Positions 42,282-54,957 of a stretch of 64,000 bases of DNA are shown here, one piece after another; within the stretch, counting starts at the first letter, position 1, and every line of letters starts with the position of its first letter. Made by a program: the position numbers and the translations under genes. The DNA lies in NCBI RefSeq assembly GCF_000004075.3, contig NC_026659.2, forward strand, positions 5,456,001 to 5,520,000, read 5' to 3'. Under the pieces are notes generated by a model. The model saw nothing but the letters and a program-made list of their open reading frames with translations, ran no database searches and was not told the origin of the DNA. The DNA is from Cucumis sativus. Lineage: Eukaryota; Streptophyta; Magnoliopsida; Cucurbitales; Cucurbitaceae.

Positions 42282-43381
42282 ATGGAAACTCTGTATCCAT
42301 CTTCACATCTCTCGAGCTCTGCTTGGTTTGTGCTTGATAATCCAAGCACAAAGTGGACTAAAGAAGAGAACAAGATGTTTGAGAGTGCTCTTGCTATATA
42401 TGATAAAGAAACACCTGATAGATGGTTCAAAGTAGCTGCTTTGATCCCTGGAAAAACTGTGAGTGATGTGATTAAGCAATATAAGGAGCTTGAAGAAGAT
42501 GTTTGTGAAATAGAAGCCGGGAGATTCCCTGTCCCAGGTTATGATCTTGCCTCTTCTTTTTCATTTGAGTTTGTTGATGATCGAAATTTCGATGTGTATA
42601 GAAGGAAATCTTCTGTTGGTAGGGGCTCTGAGCATGAAAGGAAGAAAGGGGTCCCATGGACAGAGGAAGAACACAAGTAAGTTTTCATTTTGAGATTCTT
42701 CTTATATCACACTGCTGTTTTGTTTGAGTTTCAATATAGCGAAGTCTTAAGCAAAAAACATTTTAACTTGTTGATAGTAGTTTTTTAAGTGGTTTTTTTG
42801 GTTTATTGTCTTGTTTGTGATTCTGTTGTGTTGTTCTTTTGTAATATGACAAGAGTGTTCTTGCTATTAAATTTATTTATCTATACAGGCAATTTCTAAG
42901 GGGACTTTTGAAGTATGGAAAAGGGGATTGGAGAAATATCTCAAGAAACTTTGTGAACTCCAAAACTCCTACACAAGTGGCAAGCCATGCTCAAAAGTAC
43001 TTCATGAGGCAGCTTTCAGGAGGGAAAGACAAGAGAAGGCCAAGCATCCATGATATCACGACTGTTAATCTTACAGAGCCCACAGCATCCGAGAATGAGA
43101 AGTTGTCTTCAATGGATCAATTTTCCAAGCTTCCTTCACTGCAGAAGTCACCCTGCTATCAAAAGCTTTTGTTTGATTGGAACCGATCCAGTAACGGGGG
43201 GTTGCTTGGTTTAGGATCTAACTATGGCGATCGTCTCATGTCGTTTCCATCTGGGATTGCTGCAAATGGAATAAAGAATGAGCAAGATCAAGAACTGAAC
43301 AGTGCATATTATGGAACTTATTCCAAACCTCACAAATCCATATTCCAATTTGAACCCTCAAGATATCAAATTTACGGATGA
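42282..43381 (+). CDS. DIVARICATA-type two-MYB-domain transcription factor
   Basis: Two exons, 42282-42676 and 42889-43381, give 295 residues. The N-terminal MYB/SANT domain (about residues 23-75) begins [20 protein letters not shown] and resembles RADIALIS and the first domain of DIVARICATA. The second MYB domain (about 123-173), [20 protein letters not shown], ends in the SHAQKYF signature (VASHAQKYF at 162-170), which binds TATCC-type I-box sites. The intron cuts the second domain after EEEHK, as in other DIV-like genes. The C-terminus is Ser- and Asn-rich without a known domain. Homologues act in flower asymmetry, sugar/ABA signalling or fruit growth; the role here is not known. Confidence 0.92.
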
Positions 43382-45149
43382 GGCGGATGGGTGGATGCTT
43401 GTGTTCATTGCTCTCGGTTTTTAAAAACACACGCCAATTCCAATAAGGTTCAATAGACTCTTAAATGTCAATACTTTTTCTTTTGTGATGTTGTGCTTAT
43501 GAAGATCAAAAGATTCATATATCTGTCCTTTATCATCAAAGACATATGTGTGCCATATTAAATGAAAAAAGGAAAAAAAAACTTGCATTTTGTCCTTGGA
43601 TTGCCTGTTTGAAACTTGGAACACAAACAAAAAACGACATGATGACTGGGAAGTCCTTACCGAACACAACACAAATGATAAACCCTCAAACATTTTTAGT
43701 CTAATGTTGATGTTTTAGGTTATGTTTTAGTCTTGGTTGATACTTATTATTTGATGATGTAGACTGCATTACAAACTGCTGGTTTGAGAGCAGCAGAAAG
43801 CAAATGGTTTTATTTACTTTTTTTACTTTGGAGGAAGAAGATCTAGAGAAAAAGACTGATGATGAGTTAGAAGAATGTTGAGTTAGATATTTTTGAAGGT
43901 GATTTGATTTAATTGCACTTTACTTTATGGTGGTGGTGGTTTTGGTTTTGTTAAATAGATGGTGATATGATAGTTGCATACTAGAGGCCATGTCAGGAAG
44001 TGATGTGGCCAAACTTGCTGACTCATGGAAGCACTTTGAAGAGCAGCCATTTTTGTCTGCATCTTAATTGTTTATATATGTTATGTATGTTTGTGAAGGC
44101 AATATAAGCAAGTTGACTGAGTCTGATCAAATCACTTGGTTGGAGCTGAGTTTGAATCCCACTTGATTTTAAAGCATAATAAGCTGCATAGTGTTGCATG
44201 CATTTTTTTTTGCCACCAATCAATTTTTTGTTTGAATTAAGTTTAGACCTAAATGTGTTTATATTTAATTTTAGAAAATACTTAATGAGCTTTTTAATTT
44301 ACAAATTCTTTTCCATCGGAGTATAACTCTATGGCAAAACTCTAATTGATCTCTCATTCTACAATAATTAAACTCATAAAGAAAAAAAGACCACTAAACT
44401 TTTGATTTTGTGTTGCTATATTTTTTTTTTTACCTATTTTGATATTCTTAAATGAATATAAAATTATTTTTTTCTCATATATTAATTAAATTTTAAAAAG
44501 GTTGAAGTAGATTAATAAAGACTTATTTGAATTAATTTTTTAATTTACACTTATTATTATAATTACATCCAATCTTAATTTGAGAATGGTTTTAAAAGTC
44601 TCAAACTTTGTATGCATCCTCAAGCTTTCAACGTTACATTTAAGTTCAAATCTATACGTAGATCCAAGTCAAAGAGAAATTGAGAAGCAACATGAAAAAA
44701 TATGTCCAAAGAAATATACTCAGCGAGTAATAATCACATTGAGCTTGGTTTGAAGTTGTCCAACCTTGAGGGCTGTGTTTACATGTAACCACAAGGTAGA
44801 TGACACAATTGTTCACCCAACCATTAAAATTAAAAAACTAAAACAACATGTTGAAAAAGTTTACATATAGATTAAAACGAATCAATTATTAAAGTAATGA
44901 ACAAAAATAGGGTTTTGTATTTTGTTTATGTTTTGTAGATCCACCAACCCAAAATGCCAATTGTGGGTGGCACAGTAGGTAGCATCAGCAACGTTGCCTC
45001 CTTTACCTATTTATTTTCTAAAGCATCTTTCTTTCTCTAAATCCCCTTTTTCAATTTTACACTTCTTTTTAAAGCCCAAAGCTGCCTTCTGATTTCCTCC
45101 ACATTTCTTTGTCTCTTTGACATCAAATTTTCTTTTATATTATTGTTAA

Positions 45150-45150
<1 letters not shown>

Positions 45151-45182
<32 letters not shown>
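45151..45182. repeat. A(32) homopolymer
   Basis: An uninterrupted run of 32 A residues. It might mark an old retroposed tail, but no matching retroposon was recognised upstream. Its length is prone to assembly error. Confidence 0.9.
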
Positions 45183-45186
<4 letters not shown>

Positions 45187-45485
45187 ATCATACTGATCTA
45201 AATGCAAAAAAATAATGTTTCCTTTCATGTTTCGATTTGTTAAACTAAAATAATATATGTAATGGATCCAATTTCTTATCTCATATTATTTAATTTCAAA
45301 ATAGGCATGTTTACTAAAATTGGTTGATGATAAATACTTTAGTGGAAAGTGTTTAATTACAAACAATTTTGATATTTGATTTTACCCTACATCATGTGAT
45401 TTGATAGTATATAGTTCATATTTAAAAACACTACTACTTTTTACCTATTCTAATATACTTTTATGCTATTTTTTTTGAGTCAGGT

Positions 45486-45487
<2 letters not shown>

Positions 45488-45533
<46 letters not shown>
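45488..45533. repeat. (AT)23 microsatellite
   Basis: A perfect dinucleotide run of about 23 units. Confidence 0.95.
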
Positions 45534-45538
<5 letters not shown>

Positions 45539-48500
45539 TCACTATTAGATATATATATTTTTAATTTTTATACTCTAGATTTAAAAAGCAATTATAATTT
45601 TCCTTTAAAGAAAAGAAATTAAACTCAATTGACAATCTACTTTTTAATATATTTTTTAAATTATAGTATTGAGAATGTAGTCAAATGTATATAATTAAGA
45701 AATAGAGAGATTTTGCATTAAAAGTGTATTATGCTAAATTTTAAAGTCATATTGTAAATGTAATGATTAAGCTGAGTTATCCAAATATGCTTTTAAAAAA
45801 TGGAGAAAGGGAATAGTGAAAGGCAGCAAGGGGGATAAAGATGAAACACTATGTTATTATAATAATAATACTAATAAAGAGAGGGAAAAAAAAAAAAAAG
45901 AGCAAATCCACAAAATGTCAAATGAAATAAAGAAACCATATAAAATAATTATAATATATGGTTTTAATTAATTACTGTTTAATTTGATGCTTACCATTGT
46001 GAAGAAAGGGTTATGGACCCATTTATGTGTCACATTTTTGGGTTCTTTTTTTTCAACCACATATAAAGCATTTTTCCCCCCTCCCTCCAAAGTTAATTAA
46101 ATGAGGAAGCATGAATATTCTTATTATTACTTTCTAGTGCTAAATGAAATAATTATCTTTTAAAATTCCTTTTCCTTCTCATTATTTTTGTGCCCAACAA
46201 TCACCACTTTTTTTTTTTTTGATTGGATGTGGCTAAGGATTTACTTGTAATATTTGACACCAAATGGAGGAATTCACTTTTAATTTTAATAATTATTTTA
46301 AATATATAAACCACTAAATTTTAGGTTTATGTTGCTATTATTAATTAATCTATGGACAACTTGACTTATATAATTATTATATATTATATTATTTTTATAA
46401 TAAATGAATCAACTTATTTATAAATATAATATAGTCAAATGTAATAAATATTCTCAGATAATTATCCTATTTTTAAATATTTATATAATTTGTAATTATA
46501 ATTGTGATTTTAAAATTTAAAATTTGAATAGATTGAAAAACATGTTACTTTCGTATTTAATTTGCACTATTTAAATCAAATCTAGATTTTATATTAAAAA
46601 AATACATATTTAGTGAATTAAGTTAGAAAAAAAAGGCTCTTTAATTTAGTTAATTACCTCATAGTAACCATATTCTAATCCTCCTTTTGATGATTTTTTT
46701 TAAAGATTTGGTTAATTAATGTTAATACTGTGGATTATTATGTGCCTTTGATTTGGACTTTTGCTTTGAATTAATGTTAATGATCTACTTTTTCTTTTCT
46801 CCTCTTTCAAATCATCTTCTCTATTTGGATTGGTTCTATATATATATATATATTATAATAATGAATTAGATAAGCCGATGAAGAGATAAATATGTCTCAA
46901 ATATGAAGCTTAAACATGTCATGCTTTGTAGCACTAAAGAAAAAGAAACTAAAAACCAATTATACTTTATTATCATTTACATTAACTTTATAATCTCTTC
47001 ACATTATTTTTTATTTTTAATTGATAATTAGCAATTAAAGAGAAGATACATAAATCTAGAAAAAGCAATGGATATAGAACAGCTATAAAGGTTGGAAAAT
47101 TAATGAAGTTTTTTTCTTTTAAAAAATATAATTTTCTCTAAACTTTGATATATTTTGCATTTTATATTTAATTGATTCGATTTATTTCGATCCATTTAAC
47201 AAATAATTTAAGCAAAAAAAAGTCATTTGAAATTTAATATACTGTGTACAAATATAAGTTTGATTAACTTGAATAAGAAATAATTAATTTAAAGATATAA
47301 AGATATTTCATCGATTTCTTTTCTTTCAAAAAATAGATTAAGGACTCAAATTATACTTTACTCTTTTTAATTTTAAAAACCCACTTTGATTAGCAATAAA
47401 TTAAAAGCTAATCTTAGGTTAGAAAACAGTGTCAATAAGCTCAAATATAAAAAATAAAACAAATTAATTAAGCTTGTTGATGAAGACTTTTATTATTTTT
47501 TTCTTAAAAAAAGAAATAATGCAGAATAAAACTTTTGAAAACAAAGGAAATAAGTATCAATATATGTTTATGTTCAATAATATCATGAGAGAATTAGATA
47601 AAATATAGGTCTTTTTAACAATATATATATACACTTTGTTATTTATTATTAAAATTAATGTTTTTGAGAAACTAAACTGTAATTGGTTAATCTAAAGAGA
47701 GGAGATAAAATAAAGGAGTAACATATTTAATAAATATTCCACAACACAATAATATATTAGAATGCAAATGTCTAATAATATATGGAATTGGTTTGTTTAA
47801 TTATGTAAAAATAGGATTTTATTTCAAAAGCAAATACAATATATATAGCATATGAAAATGTCTTTATGCACTTTTATCTTTAAACTTTATTACATCATAA
47901 AATTTTCTTTTGCCTCATTTACTTTTCTTTTCTTTTTTTTCTTCTTTCATGCCCTTTTTATCTTTTGGTGGACACAAAAGGTTCCTCCTTTAAGTAAAGG
48001 AGATGTTATTCTAATACCATTTTCATTTTCAAATCTTAAACAAAATTTTTAATTTGAGTACATGATTTAAATTAACCACAAATCTTGTGGTTATGTAAAA
48101 TTCCAATTTATACATTTATATCTAATAAATTTAAAGTTTTTAAGAAATTTTTAAAAATAATAAAATAAACAAAATATTCATAAAAAAATGTTTTTTTCTA
48201 TTTTAGAAAAATTCCTACATTTGAATATAAATTATTATAAACTAAATTTTAACTTTTTTTTTTTTTCATGGAACCGTTTATATTTTAATTAAAAAATAAG
48301 GAAAAAATCGTAGAGTTTTGAGTAACTTCCTTTTGAATTTCTTATAGTTTTGTTTTGATCTTATCACAATAAAGAAAATGAAATTTGTATTAATTAAAAA
48401 GAAAATATAAAATATGAAATTGTAAACGAGATATTTAGAAAGAACTAAATATAAAGTGTATAAGACAAAAAAAACATAATATATAGAATACCTATTTTAA

Positions 48501-50469
48501 TGAAATTCAAAAATACCACAAATTTTTATAAAAGCTATTTTGTTTTTTACTTTTCAAAATTTTGCACGATCTTCAACCACAAAAGTAGAACACAGAACAA
48601 AACTTTGGAGGTAATAAAAAGTTAAATTTTCAAAAATAAAAAAGATATATTTTAAAACGAAGAATGTTTCGTGATAGTAACCTATTTTGAAAAAAATGTG
48701 ATTATGAGTATTTTTTGATAGAATTTTTTTTTTTTACATAAATAAAGAAAATTATAAAGTATTTACATGCTATAGTAAAAAAATATAGGTAAAATTTTAG
48801 TTATCTATTTTGGAGTTAGACTAAAATTTTGCTAAGGACGATAAATAATTTATCAATTCTTCTATTTTGAAAAATATTTCATTCTTAAAAGTGGACATAT
48901 ATATGGTTAGATTTATGTATATTTTATATATACCCTTACTATATATATTGTCTTATGTATTGTAAATTTACAAATTCTAAACATGCTTTCAATTTCTAAA
49001 TTTGTCACCTACACGTATTTGTTTCATTATTTGATTATCAAATTATTTATTATAAACATTTAATATTTACAAATAAAAAAATTTCTATTGGTAAAATTAC
49101 TATTAAATAGAATACCTTATAAACACGTATTTTATTATTTTACTATGCTATAGTTACATTATTTGATTATCTAACAATAATATTTTATAAGCACGTATTT
49201 AGTATGCTATAGTTATATTATTTGATTATCAAATAGCGCTGTGAATAAATTTTTTTATAACATGTAAAATAAATGATTTCTATATAAAAAGTTGTTTGTA
49301 ATTAACATGGAAAATAAATTACACTAAGCTAAAATTTGTTTGGTTTTTCAAATTTTATAACTTAAAAAATATGAGTTCATAATAAACCTGAAAAATAAAT
49401 TACTCTCAATCAAAATATGGTTGGTTTTCTAAATTCCATAAATTCAAAATTATGAGTTCATAAATGGTTTGTAATTAACATAGAAAATAAATATGTTATA
49501 CTATTTGATAGTGATCAATACATGAGATATTTTATTATTAATCTTTTCAAATTTCATAAAAAGAAAACTACTTAAATATTCAACTTAATCTTCAGTGTGA
49601 ATAGTTTCATGCATTGTTAATGGATTTAATTATAAAAAGTTTTTAAGGAAAAATATTTGTTTTATGTTGAGATGATTGATTCAAGGTAAATTTCAATACA
49701 TTGATATAAAATCTTAAACATATTAGAAATATGTCTATACATATTTTAGAAATTTTAAAAATTAATTAGAATTTTTTAAATATAAGAACTCTTTGTACTA
49801 CAAAAGCAAGCATCCAAGTCTCCAATTTTCAAATATTTTAAATAATAATAATTATAATATATTAACTGTTTTATTTCTTACATCTCAAGAATGACTTTTT
49901 TCTTAATGGTTGAATTATATCAAGTATTATAATTTATGTTATACATAAATCAATAATATCAACTATGTACGATGATCTTGAAGTTAGAGGTTCAATCTCC
50001 ACATCTCACGTATTGTAAAAAAAAAAAAAAAAGAATTTTCAATTTCCTTGAATGAATGAAAAATTTGTAATGGAAGATACCAAAAAAATTATGATAATAT
50101 ATTTGATAATTTAAAATATTTGTCTTTTTATAAAATATATTTATTTAAAATAGTTGGAATTTTTGACAATTTTGTAACGTTAAGATTAAAAGAATAAAAA
50201 AAATATTTCGTTCTAAAAGTAAATGAGGATGAAACATTTGATTTACTTGTTTGTTTTAAGAGATGACTATATGATTATTGTAAGTAAATTCACGTTTGAT
50301 TCATTAAATGCAATATTTCTTAAAGAAAAACTACAATTCAACCAAATTTATATATAAAAACAAGATGGATAAAATATTTGAAATAAAATTTTTTAAATAT
50401 TTATATATACTATCTATACTAAACTATAAAATTAAAAGGAATAAGAAAAATATATAGCCAACATAAGTT

Positions 50470-50530
50470 TAGCTCAACTGACACTTGTATGTTCGTGTGG
50501 ACAAGAGAGGTCCCGGGTTCAAATCCCCAC
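50470..50530 (+). repeat. tRNA-like Pol III promoter, probable SINE head
   Basis: An A box TAGCTCAACTGA (50470-50481) and B box GGTTCAAATCC (50516-50526) are spaced as in a tRNA, and CCCGGGTTCAAATCC mimics a T arm. The acceptor stem does not pair, so it is not a functional tRNA; a tRNA-derived SINE is the likely source. Its 3' end was not defined. Confidence 0.5.
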
Positions 50531-50631
50531 ATTAGAACTGTGACTTATTATTTGATATTGATTAGAATTCGTATGTGTTACCTGTTTATTGTCGTGCATA
50601 TGCTAAAAAATGGTTTAAAATGAAATAAAAT

Positions 50632-53061
50632 AGTGTGACTTCCTATGTTTTATGAAATAAGAAGTCGCCCTTACGTGTTTTTTATGAAATACTCGAGCAC
50701 ATTATGGTTACAATCTAGGCTACGCCCACAACCGGCCAAAAAGGGAAGGACTTTTCCCTCTGGGGGTAGGAAAATCATGAAGGACTTTTCCCTCTGGGGG
50801 TAGGAAAATCATGATCGGGATAGCGGACCCAAAGCTATGGAACTTGGGTGTGGGTCTTTTGTCGAAATGGAATGGCCTTATCTTTTTATTTTTTCTTTTT
50901 CGTTAATGGGTTAAGGGCGGGAGCGATGAGAATTTAATTGAAAATTGAACGTTTGAGGAATTGAACAAAAAATATGAAACCTATGGAAACAAAGTATAGT
51001 GGTCGTCAAATTGAAAGTATAAATAAAGTAAGTTATAAGCAAAAAAAAGTATAGAATAGTAAAAGGCGAAAATACATAATTAATTAAGAACCAAGATGGT
51101 CAATAATGTTCGAAATACATTAAACTATATGGCCAAAATATCGTATGAAAAGAAGCAAAAAAAAAAAGGTACTAGAAAGCGCCAATGCCTCGTACATCTG
51201 ACGACGAAAGTATGAAATCGGGTATCCTGAAAAGAAAGTAAGAAAATCAGTGTCCCGGCCTAACACAAGTCGCAGTAAAAAGACTATAGAGATGAAGTGT
51301 AACGATTATGTACTGTAAAATTTGGAGGAATGTCGATGTTCAAATGAAGAAATAACAATCCTTAAAATGAATGAGAAAATGTGCGTTTTATTTTAAAAAA
51401 CTTTGTGCCTCAGAGGAATTAAATTCGAGAAACATCAATAAAAATTATGTATCAATAGAATGTGCAGCGAAGTATATATGGGGATGAAAATGCATTCAAA
51501 CAATCATACAACATGAACAACCTATAAAATGGATATGAACAGTAAATGTGAGATGACATGAAAAGAAAGCAGGAATAGTATGAAATGACAATGGATACAA
51601 CTGAATATAAGATGGTATATCCTTACATAAATATAAAGAAAGTCATGACCCATACTATGCCTTAAACAGAAGTTCTGAAAAGTAAGAGCAGACACACATT
51701 ATTGTTAACATAGAAATGAACAATGAACATACAAGGACAGATGGAACTTGAAAAGAAGAAAAGAAAATGAACTTACCCACCAAATTAAAAAGTAACAGAG
51801 GAGGAAGCTGAACATGAAAGGAGGAAAACAACACAATAAAATACAACAAATGAAGATGTATATATAGAGGAATAGATGGTCAATAAATTATGTCTTTAAT
51901 GACCCAAACCAAAAAACTAAAAGAAGAGAATCTCTGCAACTGACAGAAGTGTACGGAAAGGTGCGTAGATAGTCAAAACCAACCACATTAAGGACAAAGA
52001 AAAGCTATGAATAGACAAATGCATAACCAAGACAAAACAAATGGTTGAACAAAGACATTGCACTGTTCTAGATGGATGAGAGTTGCTTGCAAATAAAGAG
52101 AACGAACTTCACAGCAAACCAAATTCAGTAGGCATCTTAATTACAGATATATTGGAACTATAAACATGGAAGACTCAAATGACAAAAGAAATAAATATGA
52201 CAACATATTTGAGGCACTGATTACAAAAAATGCATGAAAATGTAATGTTAATAATTATTCAGATAAGTACATAAATGTAATCCTCCTCATCAGCTTTGAT
52301 AGAAACTCAAAATCGAACCACTTACCTCCAACCCTACCTTGCTCGAACATCCCATATGCACAAAATGATAGTCAAAATAGTGTAGCAAGTGTTCAAATCA
52401 GTGCAAAAAGAAATATCCGATAGACAAATGGGAGTCCAAGCCACAAGGGAAAGTGGAAAGGGGAAAATCGAGTCAGAATTGCATGTTCACCTAGACGAGT
52501 GGTGAACATGCAAGCGGTTGAGTTTTAGAGGCAAAGTGTAAACCCAGTCATTCAACGAAATCAAAAGGGAGACCCATTTGTTTCCGAGGCAACGCGGTGA
52601 GCGAAGCCTTCAACAAAACGTTGAAGGACGAAGAGTGGGAGAGAAACAAAATTATAGGAAGAGAGGTTTTTTTAACCAAAAGAAAACCAAGGCAAAAGAA
52701 CAACCAAAATAAGATTGAAGATGAGTTGAGGAAAAAAGGAGGGTTTATTTTTTTCAGCCATTAAACGAACCAAATCAACGTGGTTGAAGAGAATTCAAGA
52801 GACAAATGATTTCATGGAAATTGGGAAATGATGAAGTGGGTGTTGAGGAGAGATTGAAGACGAGTGAAGAAGGGATGAAGACGAGTTGAGAGGGAGAAAA
52901 TCGTACGAAGTCGGCAAGGGTTAAGAAGGGAACACGATGGATGAAGGGGTAAAAATGAAAGAATGAAAACCGTAAAACTAGAGTTTCCATTACACGATTC
53001 CCAAACGTGGGTTAGGGTTATTATAACCCAAGCCCATAGTGATAATATAGGTCCAAGCACA
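50632..53061 (-). mobile_element. Probable LTR-type retrotransposon remnant
   Basis: This 2.4-kb block is far less AT-rich than its surroundings. On the minus strand it could start TGTGCTTGG at 53061. Near the other end it has GGGCGACTTC at 50670-50661, reminiscent of the GGCGACTC-type sequences next to LTRs of Ogre/Retand-like gypsy elements (from memory). It also holds a 34-bp tandem duplication. No gag-pol coding was found, so it would be a solo or truncated LTR. The limits are guesses. Confidence 0.4.
50745..50812. repeat. Exact 34-bp tandem duplication
   Basis: Two identical consecutive copies start GAAGGACTTTTCCCTCTGGG at 50745 and 50779 and end AAAATCAT. Identity of the copies indicates a recent duplication or a sequence still under homogenisation. 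Confidence 0.9.
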
Positions 53062-53241
53062 CCCTAATAGTTATTCATTATAACAAACATATGCCAAATA
53101 TACAATACTATACCATTTTTATCCGATCTTCTTTTTTTTCTTCATTTCATCATATATATAACTTTTTCATCGATTGACCTTATCAACATGCTGATTTCTT
53201 CCTTAGTATCCTATGTGCCCTATTACAATTATGTACACATG

Positions 53242-53580
53242 TTAGTTACTAAGATGTATTCTAAACATTATGAATAGGTTGTCTATACCCAATTTTTTTC
53301 TTTTCCTTATACTATAAGCCATCTCCCTCTTGTCCTTGGATGATGTGCTTAATTTAGTTTGTCTACCATCTGGCCCTTCGGAAGTTTGGTTCCTATTTTC
53401 AACTGTGTTTTCCTTTCCTTCATCGTCAGGATCATCATCTTTTTTCCTAAGCAATTTTGGATTGCTTAATTCCAAGTTCAGTTCATCTTGGTCTTTTTGT
53501 TTCTTCTCTTATTCTTTGTCCTCTTTTACTTTGTCAAGGTGCTCATCAAAGTCTCTTGTTCCGTACATTTCAAATACAGT
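53242..53580 (-). pseudogene. Charged coding-like fragment, unidentified
   Basis: On the minus strand a frame of about 77 residues (53475-53242) is rich in Lys, Asp and Glu (for example KKDDDPDDEGKENTVENRNQ). The same frame can be followed upstream to about 53580 (MYGTRDFDEHLDKVKEDKE) across one in-frame TAA. I do not recognise it. It may be a remnant of a gene or of a transposon-borne ORF. Confidence 0.25.
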
Positions 53581-54804
53581 GTATTTTAACATCCTTTTAC
53601 ATGTACACATAATCAGAAAAGAAAATTTCAGTTTATATCACATGCTTACCATATATTTGTTAGTCTCTTGTGCACCCGAAGAACTAGATTGCTTGCTCTT
53701 AATTTCTTAAAAAATTCTATATAATATGTTTCTTTGTCGTTTAAACTTTTTATTCATATTCAATTCCACACATTTAAAAAAATTCAAGAATACCTTCCAT
53801 TTGTTTGAATATATTTAATTTGTTCCATTTGTTTTATGTGTATTTCTTTTTTTTCATCCTAATTTAACAAAATCGATTTATTGGTTAAGTTGAACAAGTT
53901 TGATTGCATTGATTTTCTATAGAGTTAGAATGTATTTGTACATACTACATGACAATAATATTCTTTTCAGATTAGTTTCATAGTATTTGACATATTGTAT
54001 AACATATGTTGCTGACATAATTACATTGTAATTTATGTTTTAACTAATATAATAAACTATTCGTTCTATGTCATGATCACATATTCAAATATTAATATTT
54101 ATTTGCTCATATAATCATATACTTTTTCAATCCAAAAAAAACTTAACATTAAGATGAATTTTGTTACAAAACCAACAATAAGAACGATTTTCTAAATAGT
54201 GTCATTGAGTCATAATCATGGTTGTTTAACTAACCAAACTTTATAATAACCAATATAATTAAGATTTTTCTAACACAATATATGTCAAATATGAATGATG
54301 GCAGATTTGGGACACACAGAAAAGGTAAAAAATTTGATCATCAAGATATAGTATCATTCGCCTAGGCGTATGATAATCTATACATTCCAAATGCAGTGTA
54401 TTTTAATAGCTTAAAAAATTAGATAGAATATTGGAAATAGCACAAAGACAATGTATTTTGCAAACAACACAATCTGCTATTTTGTTGCTGGACAAGATTG
54501 CAACAACCTCCACTATAATAATGACTAATATATATTCAAGATTATTTTTCAGCTTTTTTATATTTTAAACAATTTATTAAATAATACATAATATATATTT
54601 TTAATAACAATTTGAATTTAATGTTTAGATCCTTCCCGTAAGATAATTCCAAATATAAATACAACATTTTTAACTATTTTATATTTTAAATAGTTTATTA
54701 AATAATACATAATATATGTTTTTAATTGGAATTTGAATTTAAATTTTAGAATTATAATTATACCTCAATGATTTTTTTGTAATCATTTGAATATTTTATT
54801 TTAG

Positions 54805-54957
54805 GTTTCATTGGCTGAGGAACATATTGCCTTGAAGAAGAAGGAGAAGATGAGGCAAAGGAATAAGACCGAGCATTTAAACAAACAGGAACTTGCTTTT
54901 CAACCATTCACTGAATGCTTTCTTCAATTGATTGGATATTTTGGAGACGACAAATGA
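54805..54957 (+). other. Possible terminal exon of unknown gene
   Basis: A good acceptor (ATTTTATTTTAG) is followed by 50 codons and TGA. The peptide starts VSLAEEHIALKKKEKMRQRN and contains ELAFQPFTECFLQLIGYFGD. It is more codon-like than its surroundings, but no upstream exons were identified. Confidence 0.25.

Larger units (their letters stand above)
43382..50460. other. 7-kb AT-rich gene desert
   Basis: After the MYB 3' UTR the sequence is extremely AT-rich with many short A/T tracts. ORFs are short and compositionally biased. SINE-like T-arm words occur at about 44145-44162 (GAGTTTGAATCCCAC) and 49986-50001, the latter followed by an A run at about 50018-50032. No gene is supported. Confidence 0.6.
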
